Shown: positions 23,390-36,869 of the stretch, in pieces
How the letters are laid out: each line of letters begins with the position of its first letter
How positions within the stretch are numbered: the first letter of the stretch is position 1
Source: Akebia trifoliata
Lineage: Eukaryota; Streptophyta; Magnoliopsida; Ranunculales; Lardizabalaceae
Direction: 5' to 3'
NCBI GenBank assembly: GCA_017979445.1
Contig: CM030709.1
Coordinates: forward strand, 9,218,001-9,282,000
Length of the DNA: 64,000 nucleotides
Translations under genes and position numbers: made by a program
The notes under the pieces: generated by a model
Seen by the model: only the letters and a program-made list of their open reading frames with translations
Database searches by the model: none
Told to the model about the DNA's origin: nothing

Positions 23390-25420
23390 ATTCTTCCTAA
23401 AAAATTCCAGTTTTCTTCAAGCTCTTCAACCCCTATAGTTAATTACTATAATTTATTTGTCTCCATCTTAAATTCATCATTACATTACTTTAATTCCTTG
23501 TTGAAAATCCTATAATTTTCTATACCCAATAGGTCGAATGTAATCAATTTTGGAAAGGAAAATCAAAGGGAATTTGATTTCAAGGGTAATGTGATGATTT
23601 CACGTTAATCTATTAGGGAAGAGTGAGATCGAAAGGTGCATGTAGGCATTTTGGTGAATATTCATTTTCTTAAACTAAGAGTTGCTACTGGCAAATAAAG
23701 AAAATAAGTAAATGATTGACAATAAATAAAAGCTGGAGTGCCAATAGAAGCTCTCTTTCATGTTTTTTTCTTCTATATTTCTATTTGTTGGGTTTAAGAT
23801 TTTAAATGAAGGCATAATGTTAAACAATGGTTGAAATTGTTTGAACGAGTGTTATAATGTATTGTAATGCTTAGATGGTAATTTGAACCAAACCTTTGTA
23901 ATATTTGAATGGTGTGATTTAAAATCTTTAATTGGGGTATGATAAATTATTTAAGAAATTAGGGTGTAATAAGTAAAAAATGTTGGGGTGCCAATAGCAA
24001 CTCTCTAAACTAATGGCACTTGAATTAGGTTCCTTTCATAGACTTAGAAATAACCCAAATGCCCACTTTCTTCAATTGCAAATAAAAAATCCTTAAATTC
24101 AAACTCTTCAATTGGATCAATAAGCAGTTAATGCCTACGCCATGAGTTCAATACCCAATATGAGCATTAATTCCTCATGGGTCACTCGTGAGGGCACACC
24201 CTCACTTACCCCTGAGACTAATCGTTAGACAAGACCATGGTCTAGGACCGGGCAAAGTCATACGGGCCCAGTCCGCTGTCTAAGGGGATACTGGTTATTA
24301 AAAAAATAAATCACCCCCAATAATATTATTTTATTTTTGTCTTTATTTTTTAAAAATAAAGTGTGTTATGAGAATACGTGGGGTGAGGTGGGGTGCAACG
24401 AGTTCGAGTGCTTGTTAAGTAGGTGCCATTTTATTTATAGAAATAATATAATATAATATCGCATCCAACAGTGATATTTTATCTCATAAAATTATTTCTA
24501 TTTCTGAATTCTTTCCTTAAAAAGTGTTGTAGAGCTTATGTTGGCTACTTGTCCCTTCCCACAGCCTCATGTTTACGTTGAAGAAAAGGGCGACAATGAC
24601 CAAAATAACCCTTACACACAATAGGTGCTAATGGATTGGGCTTTTAATAATAAAAAAGCCCAATCCTGACTATATATATGAAATGGATGTTTTTCTTCGC
24701 TACGAAGCCCACTCGATGATGAATCAAACCAAATCAAGTATAATAAAAGAATGCCATCATTCATAATAATATTTATACAAATTGTAGATAGGCATTCATG
24801 TTAGGAAAACTCCAACCTTCAACCCGGGATGCTAAAATTAAAGAGAACAAACAACAAAGAAAATAAAAATATAAAAGAAATCAACCACAACACATGATTT
24901 ACATGAAAAATCCTAAAACAGAGAAAAACCACATCATGACGTGAAAATGTGTAGGAACGATAGATGTTTTTTGACTCATATCTCGATGGAAAACTATCTA
25001 ATGGTTTCTACACACTTTCACATCAAGATGTGCGATATGAGGTACAATCTTGAGGTCACCTCAGCATTATTCAAAAGGAAAGGTGTGTTTCAGAAACAAT
25101 TACAAATGTCTAGTTTCATCTCTGGGGGAGATAGAAGTCTGATTCGGTTGACCTAATAATGTATGCATAAGGTCTAGTCTTTCAAGGCAGAGCCCAATAA
25201 ACTAAACTTGATGCGCTATCAATGTAGAAGATTTATTCTTATATGGGCTTTTTAGATAGAGCCCAAATGTACACACCAAAAGTCCAAAGGGACATAATTT
25301 GATTTAATTAAAAGGGAGGGGTAAGATGGGATTTTCGTTTTCTTTATTAATTTAATTTAGATTTTATTTAAAATTTTCATTTAGTTCTCCATTGTCCATA
25401 TCGCTCTTCATGTGGGGATA
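23390..25420. other. Intergenic, no gene seen
   Basis: AT-rich. Around 24110-24320 a GC-richer patch (CCATGAGTTCAATACCC to ATACTGGTTATTAAAAAAA) has an A-rich end and could be a degraded SINE. It may hold the promoter of the DUF1279-like gene at its right end. Confidence 0.4.
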
Positions 25421-25445
25421 GGTGATATTTTTGTTGACAACAACA

Positions 25446-27355
25446 ATGGCTGCAATTCTGCTCTTCCCTTCTTCTCCTTCTTCTTTGTTAAAGAATGAAA
25501 ATTTAATTGTCTGCAATTATGCTTCACCTCCTAACTTCAAATCCTCTAAACCCAATTTGAAGCGCTTCAGAGTAAGAGCTCTCAAAGAAACAACAAAGGA
25601 AACTGAAATCAACCCCAATTCTGCAGAAGAAACCACTGAGAAATTTGGTCTTGAAGCAGGTCTATGGAAGGTATATCAAGATTACTCATTCTTTTATTTA
25701 TTTTTATTTTGATGATTTGGGTGATTGGGTCACTATGTATTATTGTCGAAGAGACTGGTGATGTGGGGGATTTTGAGAAACTTGAACCATAGGTTTGTAA
25801 TCTGATTTCATAGTAGAACAAATAATCACTTTGATAGATTTTAGGAAATCGGGTTTGGGTTTGATTTTGATTTTAAGTTGTTTTCTGTTGCACAAGTTTT
25901 TTTTTTTTTAATCCAAAATTAAAGACCACGGACAAAATTAGGGTCGATGCGAAAGAAAGGCGAGCTCGAAGAAATTTTTTCCTTCGGAATTTATAGTTTT
26001 CTCCAATAAACCTTTTATATTCATTTTGATCTTGTAATATTAATGATTTCTCATAATTTAAAAAAAAAAAAAAAAAACATTTTTGGTTGGTAATCTAACC
26101 AAGGACGTTATTAGAAGTAAATGTCCTTAAAGCTAAGATTAGAATCTAAAGAGTTAAATATCAATCAATGAGGTAATTAGAAATGCATATGTACTTTAAG
26201 TTAAAACTAGAATTTAAAGACAACGTGTAGTTTTTTTTTTTTTTTTTTTCAAGCGTTCTATATGCCCAAGTATTCGTTAACATTTCTTAGTCCTCAATCT
26301 CTACTGCAAACAAAGACTCTAGATCCTAATTTTCAAAGTTTTAGTTTTTTTTTTTCTTTGAAAAAGTTTGATTTGCGTGATGAATTCATTATTGGTATCA
26401 ACCATCAAGTGAGGAATTACATATATTTCTTTCATTGAAAATTAATTGTCTATCTTATCAGGTAACAAACAAATATTGATGGGGCATTACACAAGCTCGT
26501 TTAGACACTTATAATATATATATATATAGATATCGTTTAGGTTAATTTTAAAATTCTATTTTTTTAAAAGTAAAAAAGAAGAAACTACTTTCTATTTTCT
26601 AAAAGCTAATTTCTTCGATAATAACTTTCTACTATGTAACCAAACAGGGCCGTAGGTTTCATATTTAGAACTAAAATCAATAAGAACCAGAGCCCATCGT
26701 TTATTTAGGTTTCGGTTAGTTATATGTGAAACTTAACCAAAACCAACCAGTGGACACCCCTGAATTAGATACCTTAAATTTAGTTTTTGATACGGGAAAA
26801 CCTAAATAATTTGGGTCTTTGTTGAACCTGAATGATAAATAATTTTTGGGATATTTTATTTTCTTACACTATTCAGTCTCGCTTATAGTTTATTTTCAAC
26901 CAAATTACTGCAGATATTTAGTTCCAAAGATGAAGGGAAGGAAGAGAAAGGAGAGAAGTCCAAGGGGGATCAAGCCAAAGAGCTATTAGCGAAATACGGA
27001 GGAGCGTACCTCGCCACCTCCATTACTTTATCATTGATCTCCTTCTCACTTTGTTACGTTCTTGTAAGTGCAGGGATTGATGTCCAAGCATTGCTGCAGA
27101 AGGTAAAAAAAAATACAAAAACAAAATTTTCTGTGATCTGCTAGTGCCAAATGCATCTCAAGGTTGCTCAAGTTTCATGAATATCTTTGTGTTTAGGTGG
27201 GAATCTCAGCGAATGAAACTGGGGAAAAGGTAGGGACTTTTGCTCTTGCTTATGCTGCACACAAGGCTGCATCTCCAATCAGGTTTCCTCCAACAGTAGC
27301 TCTCACTCCAATTGTTGCAAGTTGGATTGGAAAGAAAGATAAAAAAGATAAGTGA
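25446..27355 (+). CDS. Plastid-targeted DUF1279 / FAM210-like membrane protein
   Basis: Three exons, 25446-25670, 26914-27102 and 27197-27355, all phase 0, give 190 aa. Residues 1-50 are rich in Ser, Lys and Arg with few acids (MAAILLFPSSPSS...), as in chloroplast transit peptides. A charged Lys/Glu stretch (80-102) precedes the DUF1279-type core: YGGAYLATS at 103, a membrane helix at about 106-127, GIDVQALLQ, then GTFALAYAAHKAASPIR and FPPTVALTPIVA at about 150-180. Eukaryotic FAM210 proteins sit in mitochondrial membranes. Plant homologues are plastid-predicted and little characterised. A GTG 24 bp upstream is in frame, but the ATG at 25446 starts a typical transit peptide. It is tail to tail with the E2F gene, 1.2 kb away. 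Confidence 0.88.
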
Positions 27356-27805
27356 TCTGCACGTGTGCAATTCCTCTAAAGCCATATTTCATTTGTATAT
27401 GTACGACTGTTTTTGGAAACTACAAGAGAATTTCTCAATTCTGAAATCTATTCGGCTCAACTCATAACTATGATACTGTATTTTGTTGGTGGTATTATAT
27501 CGGTTGATTGAACGGACAGTAGATTAGGAGTGATTCCAAGCCTGCAATTGTCATTTGTATAAATTTGAACTTCATATTAGGTGTTTTCTATAAGAGAAAA
27601 TTTCAGTTACCGAGAGGAAATAAGATTGAAAGATTATGACCCTGCTTTTCATGGAAATAATGCAAAGGATCCCATATCGCCCATGAGCTTAAGAAATCTT
27701 GTTGAACCACATAAATCTGTCAGTGCCCTCTACTTTGATTTGTGGTTTTATCTTGTATTGTTATTGTTACTAGTACCTATTTTTGTACACTAAAAATATT
27801 TTCAC

Positions 27806-27842
27806 GTGGGTGTGGGTGTGGGTGTGGGTGTGGGTGTGGGTG
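27806..27842. repeat. (TGTGGG)n hexamer repeat
   Basis: About six GTGGGT units directly 3' of the DUF1279-like gene. Confidence 0.9.
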
Positions 27843-27859
27843 CGACTCTGGGACATTAT

Positions 27860-28575
27860 AATATAACTCCATATCTAATAATTATGGATGAAACATAGAC
27901 CACCACTCATATTACAGCAATCTAAAACAAGTGTTACGTATACCAAGCAACTTAACTTACCATTCCAGCATTCCCACCATGGAGATCTTCCATGTATCAA
28001 CTTGTTAGGATCAATTGATAATGCAGCCATTGGCCTAGAAGATCTTCTAGGTAAGAATGTGACATGATTCTGCCCACCATACATGCAGTGCAGTGCAGTG
28101 TAGAATGTATGCAACCATGATACTTGTGGAGAATAATCAGTGTACAGTACTCATGACTGTCGATCAACTCTTTAATTCAAATCAAAGAATGATCGAACAG
28201 CTTCTTACTTGCCATAACCAACCTAAATTGAAATCCAATTTAAAATCAGTACTTACTATATAAAAAAAAAGGAAATTTCTAAACACGGTACAATAGAGCA
28301 AAATATTATACAGGGAAGAAAAAAAGTTGGAACAAAGATTACATTTGTCTCCATTCCATTCCTACATCAATGGATCAAATACAAAACTGTACACTGAATC
28401 AGCCACTTTCCAATATTCCAATAACTTCTCTTGCTAACATTTAGCTGGCAAAACCCATGGTTTTCATTCGATCCCAACTTAGGCTTGAATCAGTGACATG
28501 TCAGGAAATGGAAGGATGTGATATAGGTTCTGATAAATCATAGAGCTGAGATTCATCCAGTTCATCAAAAAACAT
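27860..28575. other. Tail-to-tail intergenic region / 3' UTRs
   Basis: Lies between the DUF1279-like stop and the E2F stop. It probably contains both 3' UTRs. A 5-bp direct repeat run (CAGTG)n is at about 28084-28098. No gene is seen. Confidence 0.5.
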
Positions 28576-31500
28576 TCAGCTTTGAGTAGTGTTAGAAGCA
28601 GATGGCACTTCAATAGTGCCAGATGGTGGAGTTTGTGGCCGTGGTGTGCTCATATCAGTCATCACAAAGTCCTCTGAGTGAAGTGTATCCATCCCATCCC
28701 ATCCAACCCCAGCTATGGTCAGAATCAAGGAATTTAGCATTGACATTCCAACAACAAAAGAAAAAAAAAAACAGGTAAAAAAAGAAAGTAAAGAAAGGAT
28801 ACGATCTGTCTTCCACATGTCCGTGATGCTAACTCCAGCATCTGACAGAAGCCAGTAATCTGCATCACTCTGCAAAAGAAAACAAGATGGATCTCAAATT
28901 AAATAGCACATGTTTTATAATATGACTACAATGCATGGTTTTAAATCTCGTGCGAGACCAAGAAGACTCGTCCGATACATCTCAGTATCATCCACCAACG
29001 AGATGGATAGACAAGTCAAACATATTGGACGAGATTTAAAGCCATGGTTCATTTTTCTCATTGTTGAACAAGATGACTCAAACGTATCGGAAAAACTCGT
29101 CCAAGACGAGATGTCCAAAGGAGTTTTAAAACCATGCTACAACACCCATCTACTAAAGAACCTCAATTTGTCAATTGGCGGTGAAAATGGGTTCTGTATG
29201 AAATCACTCAACTTTTACGATATTTGGTTTTTTGACAATCAACAAGTCAGAAAAAAAAGGAAGTGTTTTACTTGTGCTCTTTTTAGGTTCCTTGACAAAT
29301 TGATTTTATTTTGTAAATCTGCTAACACGTAATTAATTATCACAACTTAGATAAATGGCACTTACATCAACGTCTGAGGGTACAATTTTCATGATACCAC
29401 CCACAAAGTCCTGTGAAGCATTAAGATCTGTGCACATCCTGTTAGCATCTTGTCCTTGTAGTTCTATCTCCTTCCCTCTGCTTTCTTCCATCACCATTGC
29501 TGATGTAGGGTGATTTACATCAGATCCTGAACTTGATGCTAGTGGGAGGGTCAGAGGTGCCTCAGCACCGTTCATCTCCTCAAACTTCTCTTCAAATTGA
29601 CTACCAGGAAGAAATATAAAAAAAGTCGGTCAAAATTCTGTCTAAAATCCAATACCAAATTCAATTATTGTTGGCAGGAAGGATAGAGCACAATAGTACA
29701 AAGAAAATATCTCATATTGGACATGAGAGCAAGAGCACCTGACAAGGTAAACATCAATGGGGCCCATTGTGCTTCGTAGGACAATTCTGTATCTCCTCTG
29801 TGGATAGTCCACGGCCTGACAGATACAAGGGAAAGAGTCTTTGTGCATCAGAATTGAAAAATATAAAACTGTAAAATGGGCTTCTTTCTTTGTCTTCTCT
29901 GTGTCTACCTACCTCATCAGGATCTGGGACTTCCAGAGTGGTGCCATGTGGAGCTTTAATTGCTATCAGGGTCTCATTCTGCTAGAAGAAAGGCACAGAG
30001 GACTTTTGAGAATGGAATTTTGCTGAAAACAGCCACACAAAAAAAAACGGGAAGTCTATGTATATAGGCAATAACAAGTTCTCAGCAGTCATATTACCAC
30101 CATGTCAAGAGTGCATCAGAGTATATGTCACATGCATCACAGAGTATATGTCACATAAATCAAACCAACCTGAAAGCAGGGTAGACCCTTAATGTCCTCT
30201 TCAGTCACAAAAAGCCACCTAACATAGTTGGAAGAGAAGTGACCAAGTAAAATGATTAAATACAATTTAAGAACTAAATCCGATAGCATTTTAAGAGGAA
30301 AATATTTGTCTACCTTTGAGTGTTGTCATCCTCACTAAGGCCCCTCAATCGTTCTTGCATTTCTCTGCAACAAATTCCAAGCATCAGCATAATCCAAAGT
30401 TTGTGACGAAGCAATAAGATATCAGTGGAATGTATTGCAGAACCTTATTTGATCATCTAACATGCGCTCGTCCATAGAAAGGTTTTCAACTTCTGCCTGC
30501 AGAAGAGAAAATAACCTCCAAATGAAAAAAAAAAAAAATCCAAAAGCACGTTTTCAGAAGTCCTATACTACGGTCATGACTAATATAGTATGATAAACAA
30601 CAGAGGTTGTCAATGATCCAATATCCCATGCACAATGATACTTTCAAAGAAAAAAAAGGAAAAAAGTTTAAAGATATGATAAGCTCAAAAAGCGCAAGTG
30701 TTTGCATGCCAGGAGGCTAATATCTGCTTTTTTACATACCTGTAAAACATTGACATCGTCATCCTCACCCGTACTTGAGACATCAAGTCCCCTAATCAAT
30801 CAATCAACCAATTAATCGTCAAATAAATCTCAAGTTCTTAAAGATGTTCTAGAACTCCCAAACAACGAAATAAAACAATGCCTTATAGATTTAAAAGAGA
30901 TTCTAGATTACTTCCAGCGTATTCTGTTCTTAAGCTTCTTCTCTATGAGTCCGATTCCTTCTAGGACATTTGTTATGTCATATATCCGCCTCTTCTGTAC
31001 CTGTATCGGCAGAAACCATTTAAACATAAGAATATGTGGATGTACATAATACACTTGATCAGGTAATAAAATGCTCACCTCCAAAGTCTCAGCAGCTTTA
31101 TTAAGATCAAGCATACCATCTTCTGCATGTTTGATCAAATTGATAAACTTTTTTGTCAAGAGACCTGAAAGAGAGACACATCTTATTTAATTCATTCTCA
31201 ATGCTTGAACTTGTGTAACTTCAACACCGTGTGAAAGATAAATAAATAGCTCAAACACTACCCAACATCCTTGTCGATGACAGCATAAGAGGCAGACACT
31301 ACTTCAATTACCTAGAGAGCTGTCGTAACGGCAAGAACCAACTGGAGTGAGAGGATTGCCAGAAGGAGAGCCTGCAAAATGTACAGAAACAATCTTATTA
31401 CATGTCTATTTTCCTTTTTGTTGTTCTTTTTCTTTTCTTTTTGGTGGGAATGGCAATGTGAGAGTAAACTCAGTTATGGGAGATAAAAGAGTCATGCTGG

Positions 31501-34500
31501 ACCCAAGAGAGCTTGAGCCCATGATATTCCTGTAGCAGTTACTTACCATGAATACATGCTTTTATTGAGATCCTCAAAGTTCTAGAGATATTAAATTACA
31601 AACATAAAACATATCAAAAGTATTTCTCACCAGTATTTGACATGGGAGTTTGAGGACCAGACTTATTGTACTTTGATACCTTTGCCCTGCTGTATATCCT
31701 TCCCCCTTTTCCGGATACAGGTGTCCGGAGGGGGCTGGTAACCACTTCAGTGTGTTCAGGACCAATAGTCCACTCACTAGACTCGGCCTCATAGTCTTCT
31801 GCTTCGGGCTTCCGCTTCAACTGTTGAGAACACCATTTATTTATTAGCTAGCATATTGGGAAATATTTTGTGCTAAAAATTTGAGATGCATGTACATAAG
31901 GTCCAGTGAATGTAATGTTAATGGTAATGATTCTTTTAACCCAATTATTCTTATTATTTTGATAAGTAAAAGAAATTTGTTAAATGGAGGTTGAGGAAAC
32001 CAATCAAGTAAAGAAAGGAGAAAGAGAAAAAGACAAGCAACCAGACACCCAAACTATTCAGAAATGTTACATACCCAGTCCCATCTACCCAGAAAAGCAT
32101 CAAAGAAGACACCTCTAAACTCCTACACTTAACCGAATATATGAAGCACCAAGTATCAAAAAGGGTGGAGTATGCAAATAAAAGGATGACACTAGCAGTC
32201 CACTCCTCCAAGTCACTCAGAAATTTGGAAGTATCCATTGATACTCTCTTTATAGTTTAAGAGTGAATGCGGGGTTTAATCCTAGGCCCGTGATAAGACC
32301 ACTCCGACTTTACCAAGTCTAACTTAAAGATCAAAATCTATTGGCAGAAATGGGAAAGGCTGACATGGATTTAACCAGGTTTTAAACAAATAAGTATCAG
32401 ATTAGGAATATCTCAGATTTTTCCAGAGTAAGTTATATCAGTGAACTTGAAATGTTTCTTGGCCAAATTAAACTTGAAAATTACTATTGGAACCAATGTT
32501 TTAAAAACCGGACCGGTGCGACCAGGTTGGACCAGACCCATTAGCTTCTACGGGTTGAGTCAACCGAAAAAATCCAATTTTAAAAAAACCAATTAGCCCG
32601 ACAGATTCAACCGGTGACCCAGTCGGGTTTGTGAAAGGACCCATCCAACTTTTGGGTGACTTTTCCCATAACCCTCCATAATTTGGTGAATATTTGAGAT
32701 GCCCCATGTGTTTTAAAATTGATAACATGCCCCCTTGACCTTAGGTCTTCTCTTACAAACTAATGGAAAATGATCAAACTTTGTAAGATTTTAATTGTGG
32801 GATCCACATGCTTAGTAAGACAACCCCTAAAATTCTTGTCCAGACCAGATTTAAAATAAATAAATAAAATAAAATATTTTCTTTGGGCTTGATCCATGAT
32901 TTGAAAATGAACGGCCACTAAACTCTTAAATTTCAAATTCAAAACCAATAGGAGGAATTTATCTTTTAAATTTTTTTTGTAAAAGTTCTTAAGATCTTGT
33001 ATTCTACATCATGTGACATTGGATCATGTTTTTGAAGTTGATGTTACCTAATTTTGGGAAGAAAGCAAAAATATTCTCTCACTATTTCATTTTTGGGTCC
33101 AACCGGTTAGACCCACCGGTTGGACTGCTTTAGACCGACCCGGTCAGTCATAAGGGTTAACGATCGGCCCAGATTTTAAAACATTGATTGGAACTACTAT
33201 ACACCTATACAGTAAATATGACAAAATATTTGGTTGTGTGCTTGTTATTCAACTCTTATCATATAGTCCAAGAGTCCAACGATTAACAGAACAGTTTCAT
33301 CAAGATCCAAATTCCCTTAATTGATCGGATTGATTCACATGGTGTACACCATCCACCACAAACAAATTCACATGGGGGCGTGCTTTGCAGGCAGGCCATT
33401 ACATTATGTAAAGATAAGAATGAGAACTCAGCACTAATGGTTTTCTCATCTTCCACTTCAACTCTAGATGGATGATAGTTTATTCATGTTCACACGTGAT
33501 TGGGTTCATAACTTTGGATGTATATCACTATACAAAGATACATACACTAGATGTAGTGAGCAATAAATTCTAGTGTAACATCAATCCAATGTTAAACACC
33601 CATAGAATCTGTTCTCTTACTCAGAAGCCAGTAGCAATTCCTTTTGATTTTTATGCTTACTTTTAGAAAACCGAGATCATAACTTTGCTGAAATAAAACG
33701 GCAAGGCTGAAAAGGTAGTGCCGATCTCTAAGGTAGGTTTGTATGACACTCATCCATCTTAACATCCTAATCTCAGTTATACTTGTTCTATGGGCATGTT
33801 TTATCCTGATTGCCCTAAATTCTGGACCATAAAGCATAACTGATCTTATTGCCATCTTGCAAAATCTTACAAGACATGTTAGTATCATGGAACTCCAAAT
33901 TCACAAGCAGACCCACTTAGTCTTAAATCTGTGGTTAGCGTAATCTTCAACCTTTCCCACCTTATGTATATAGAACCGTAAAAATGAAACAATCCCTTTT
34001 AGTTCTCCTAGCCATCAACATTAACCTGCAACTCATCTCTATGCATTCCTTACCAAGGTCGTACTCCATATATTCATTCTGGATTTGACTTATTTTAAAA
34101 CCCCTAGCCTCGTATTCCAAAGTAAAACCCTTGGACTACAAGCCGTATATGACTTGATAATGAAATTGATTATGCTTAATTAGCAATATCCATGACTCTA
34201 TATTTTTACTTCCTGGGCGTAGGAATGACCTCCAAGACTGCTTTTAAGTTAAATCCACAAAGTTCATATGGTGCTTTCCCTTAGGATTCAAAGACCTCCT
34301 TAAAATGGAATGGAAACAAGCCACAAGGGCAAGCACAAAACATGGCCAATACAGGTAATTTTCTATCAATTAGTAACAAGAACTTAATTGGAAGAAAGAA
34401 AAGAGAAGGAGACAAGCGGAAAAAAGTACCCTATGCAAAGCGTTTTTCTTTGAAAAGAAAATTTACATGAAATTGGATCATATCTATGAACTTGCTAAAC

Positions 34501-36869
34501 TACACCCTCTTCCGAACCTTTACCCTATAACCTTGCTTTATATGAATCTCTATCTACAACAAAATGTTCATTCATTCAAGAGATAAAGATTATTGAGCAT
34601 TGTAATATAGCTTCAAATTTTGCCTTGATTGATTGCTTCCCCTCAACTAGAAAGGAGAGGGTGCTCATAATATCATATAATCTATAACTACACCCACAAT
34701 TCTACCAATCCAAGATTTTCAAAGTCTCTAACATGAAAAAAATTAGGTCTTCCACCCAACTAATGGTTCAACAAGAAACTATGAAGGTTACCTTGCTCTA
34801 ACCAAGCCAACTTCAAGTTAAAGCTATTGAAGCATGCAAAACACCATTCTATAATCATCTTTTCAACAGAGCAAGTGGTCTCCACGATAACTCTAGATTG
34901 TCTGCCAGTAGTACATGACTAAAGGTAGGCATAGAGGTATTATTTCCATAACCTACTCCTTGATTGCATTTTTCACAGTGCCTCTCTTATCATAGTCTAA
35001 GCATTTAGGTAAGTCAAGTAGAACTTAAATACAAAAAGGATTCTCTCTCACACAGCTGAACCCAGATATTTGGATAAGGCTTTCGTGATGGAACTTTTTC
35101 CTATTAAAAACCTTGACTGACTCATTTCTTTGACCTTATTTTCCCCTAAAAACTAAAATCAGAGCAAGGAGCACCCCAAAAGTAAGGGGGGAAACAATGT
35201 CAAGAACAACCACACAAAAAAAATATGGAATTTGTGCATTCATTCATCCAAAACTAAAGTTGCAAGACATGAAGTGAACAACAAAAAATCAGCAGTTTCT
35301 CTATGTTCAGCTTCTTGTAGAATACAGCAATAGGCCTCACTTATGGATATGTAGAAACTAAAAATCATAACATTTGGTGTTGATTCTTGGGCTTTTTGTT
35401 CTAGGTTTTGTTAACGTGTGCCCTTAAAATCATAACATGTGGTGTTGATTCTTGGGCTTTTTGTTCTAGGTTTTGTTAACATGTGCCCTAAGGGCACACG
35501 TTAAGGTGCATTAAATATACCTTGGAAATTTAATTTCTTACCAAAAATGCCCTAAAAAAAATTCGTAACAAAACCCCTTTGTTCTTTCTTAAAAATGAAT
35601 ACCTCTGGAGTATAGGCAGCACAACATAGAGTTTTATCGTGATCATGGTGACAAAAGTTGTTCCAATAAAAGAATTCCTTTAATAAAGCATCATATAATC
35701 CTCCTTACCACAGTAAAATTCAATGACATGTCCTCAGTCTAGAACCCATCATCATAGACTCTCTAAAGAGATCAAGAATGCCTAATATGTAGGATATATC
35801 GATTCACACTACAATGCATAAAATTATTAGAATGAACTCCAACTGCACATGGATCATTTTACTCGCATCCAATATTTCGGTCTTGGTTAGCATGTAACCA
35901 CTTAAAGGAAGCATGTAAATATCATGAACAAAATGGGTAGTTTCTTTTTAAGCAGCTCCAAGCAATTGAAGTACCTCAACCAAGTAGCTTAAATGCACTT
36001 GCAAAACTCAATTTTTCATCAGAGCAAAGCAAAAAAAAGAAGAATAGGCCTATGTTCTCAAAACCCAATATATAAAAAATAAAGCATGTATAAGCACAAA
36101 TTTGGGACAAAAAAGGGAAATCTAGTTCAGAACAATAAATTCCCTAACATTAACAGCTAAAATCACTGAAACACAATTCATCTCGCCCTCAGTGACACAA
36201 GCCAATACCTCCTTATAGAGCATTATAAGTTCAACGTCATACATATGCAATCCCTAACCCTCACGCAACAATTGAAGGCTCTCAAAAACTGACTAAAAGA
36301 TCGCAAATGACACCATAAATTAACTCAGTAACAATCACAGGAATCAAAAACGCAATCAACAGGACTTAAGACCACAGATGAAACCAGAAATCAACTCAGA
36401 AACAACGGGAGTTCCACTGATCCAATTTCCTAAAGATGGATTGGGATTTGGGAACATATTTTACTAAATCAGAACATCCAGACCAGTCCAATCGAACCAC
36501 AAACAAGCAATTCAGGTCTGAAATTTCAACAAAGACGCACGCACCAAATAAAAATCAGAATCACTGAAAGACAAAGCCGATCCTAGTAGAATTCTCCTCA
36601 AAATAAACAAAAAACGAATATCAATAGAACCTAATCAAAGATCGTGAAAAACACAAATCCACAATCAATCAAAGTAAACTTACAGGGGATTTAACAACAA
36701 TTCCTTCAAATTCCTCATTTGCAACTCTACGATTCACTCCAGAGAACCGATGATAATCATCTGGAGGAACAAACGGCGGCTTCGAGAACGGAAGTTGACG
36801 TTTCAATGATTGCAGGATCTGCGGTGACGGCTGCTGCGCCGAGCGATTCGAAGCTCGGCTTCCAGACAT
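28576..36869 (-). CDS. E2F: E2F transcription factor (canonical, E2FA/E2FB class)
   Basis: Fourteen coding exons, in transcript order: 36684-36869, 31631-31820, 31312-31371, 31079-31164, 30912-31000, 30740-30791, 30444-30496, 30314-30364, 30170-30218, 29913-29978, 29739-29815, 29366-29600, 28803-28869, 28576-28712. They join in phase to 465 aa, the usual length for plant E2FA/B. The winged-helix DNA-binding domain spans about residues 141-205 ([26 protein letters not shown]). A leucine-rich dimerization segment follows (about 205-255), then a marked box (about 265-345, with [11 protein letters not shown] at 309-319). The C-terminal [16 protein letters not shown] at 402-417 is the retinoblastoma-binding transactivation motif. 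With a DP partner such factors drive S-phase genes under RBR control. The RB motif separates it from the atypical DEL/E2FD-F group. ATG 36869 begins [13 protein letters not shown]. Intron 1 is 4.9 kb and intron 12 holds a MITE. Confidence 0.95.
28934..29136. mobile_element. hAT-like MITE, family CATGG, copy 2 (in E2F intron 12)
   Basis: The ends CATGGTTTTAAATCTCG and GAGTTTTAAAACCATG are inverted repeats. Flanks CTACAATG and CTACAACA are an 8-bp duplication with two mismatches. The interior shares CTCGTCCGATACATCTCAG with copy 1 at 10904-11122. Confidence 0.75.
32494..33186. mobile_element. hAT-like element with CAATG ends (in E2F intron 1)
   Basis: The ends CAATGTTTTAAAAACCGG and CAGATTTTAAAACATTG are inverted repeats. 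They are flanked by a perfect 8-bp duplication ATTGGAAC (32486-32493, 33187-33194). Subterminal arms carry CCGACCCGG and AACCGG words in both orientations. The interior (TGAAAATGAACGGCCACT) matches sequence near 47185-47205, so the interior is repeated elsewhere. No transposase frame. Confidence 0.8.
33592..33888 (-). pseudogene. LINE reverse-transcriptase fragment (in E2F intron 1)
   Basis: An open frame on the same strand as E2F contains [16 protein letters not shown] and [11 protein letters not shown], the signature C-terminal part of plant LINE reverse transcriptases (AIRPAMLYG...MRMLRWM). The homology fades after that. It is a dead fragment and not a separate gene. Confidence 0.7.
35361..35490. 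repeat. 65-bp tandem duplication followed by a palindrome (E2F intron 1)
   Basis: Two nearly identical 65-bp units, starting AAAATCATAACAT at 35361 and 35426, differ at two or three positions. Directly after them TGCCCTAAGGGCACACGTTAA is complementary to the end of the unit, giving a short palindrome around 35475-35504. Confidence 0.85.

Larger units (their letters stand above)
31821..36683 (-). other. E2F intron 1 (4.9 kb), host to several insertions
   Basis: Bounded by CCT|GTAAGT (donor, 36683) and CAACAG|TTG (acceptor, 31821). It contains an inverted-repeat element (32494-33186), a LINE reverse-transcriptase fragment (33592-33888) and a 65-bp tandem duplication (35361-35490). In the rest no gene is seen. 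Confidence 0.85.

Noticed and set aside
25422..25445. Upstream GTG start for the DUF1279-like protein
   Set aside because: A conventional ATG follows at 25446 and starts a typical transit peptide; plant nuclear genes rarely use GTG.
28910..29332. 140-codon open frame in E2F intron 12
   Set aside because: It mostly consists of the 28934-29136 MITE and intron sequence. No protein family fits.
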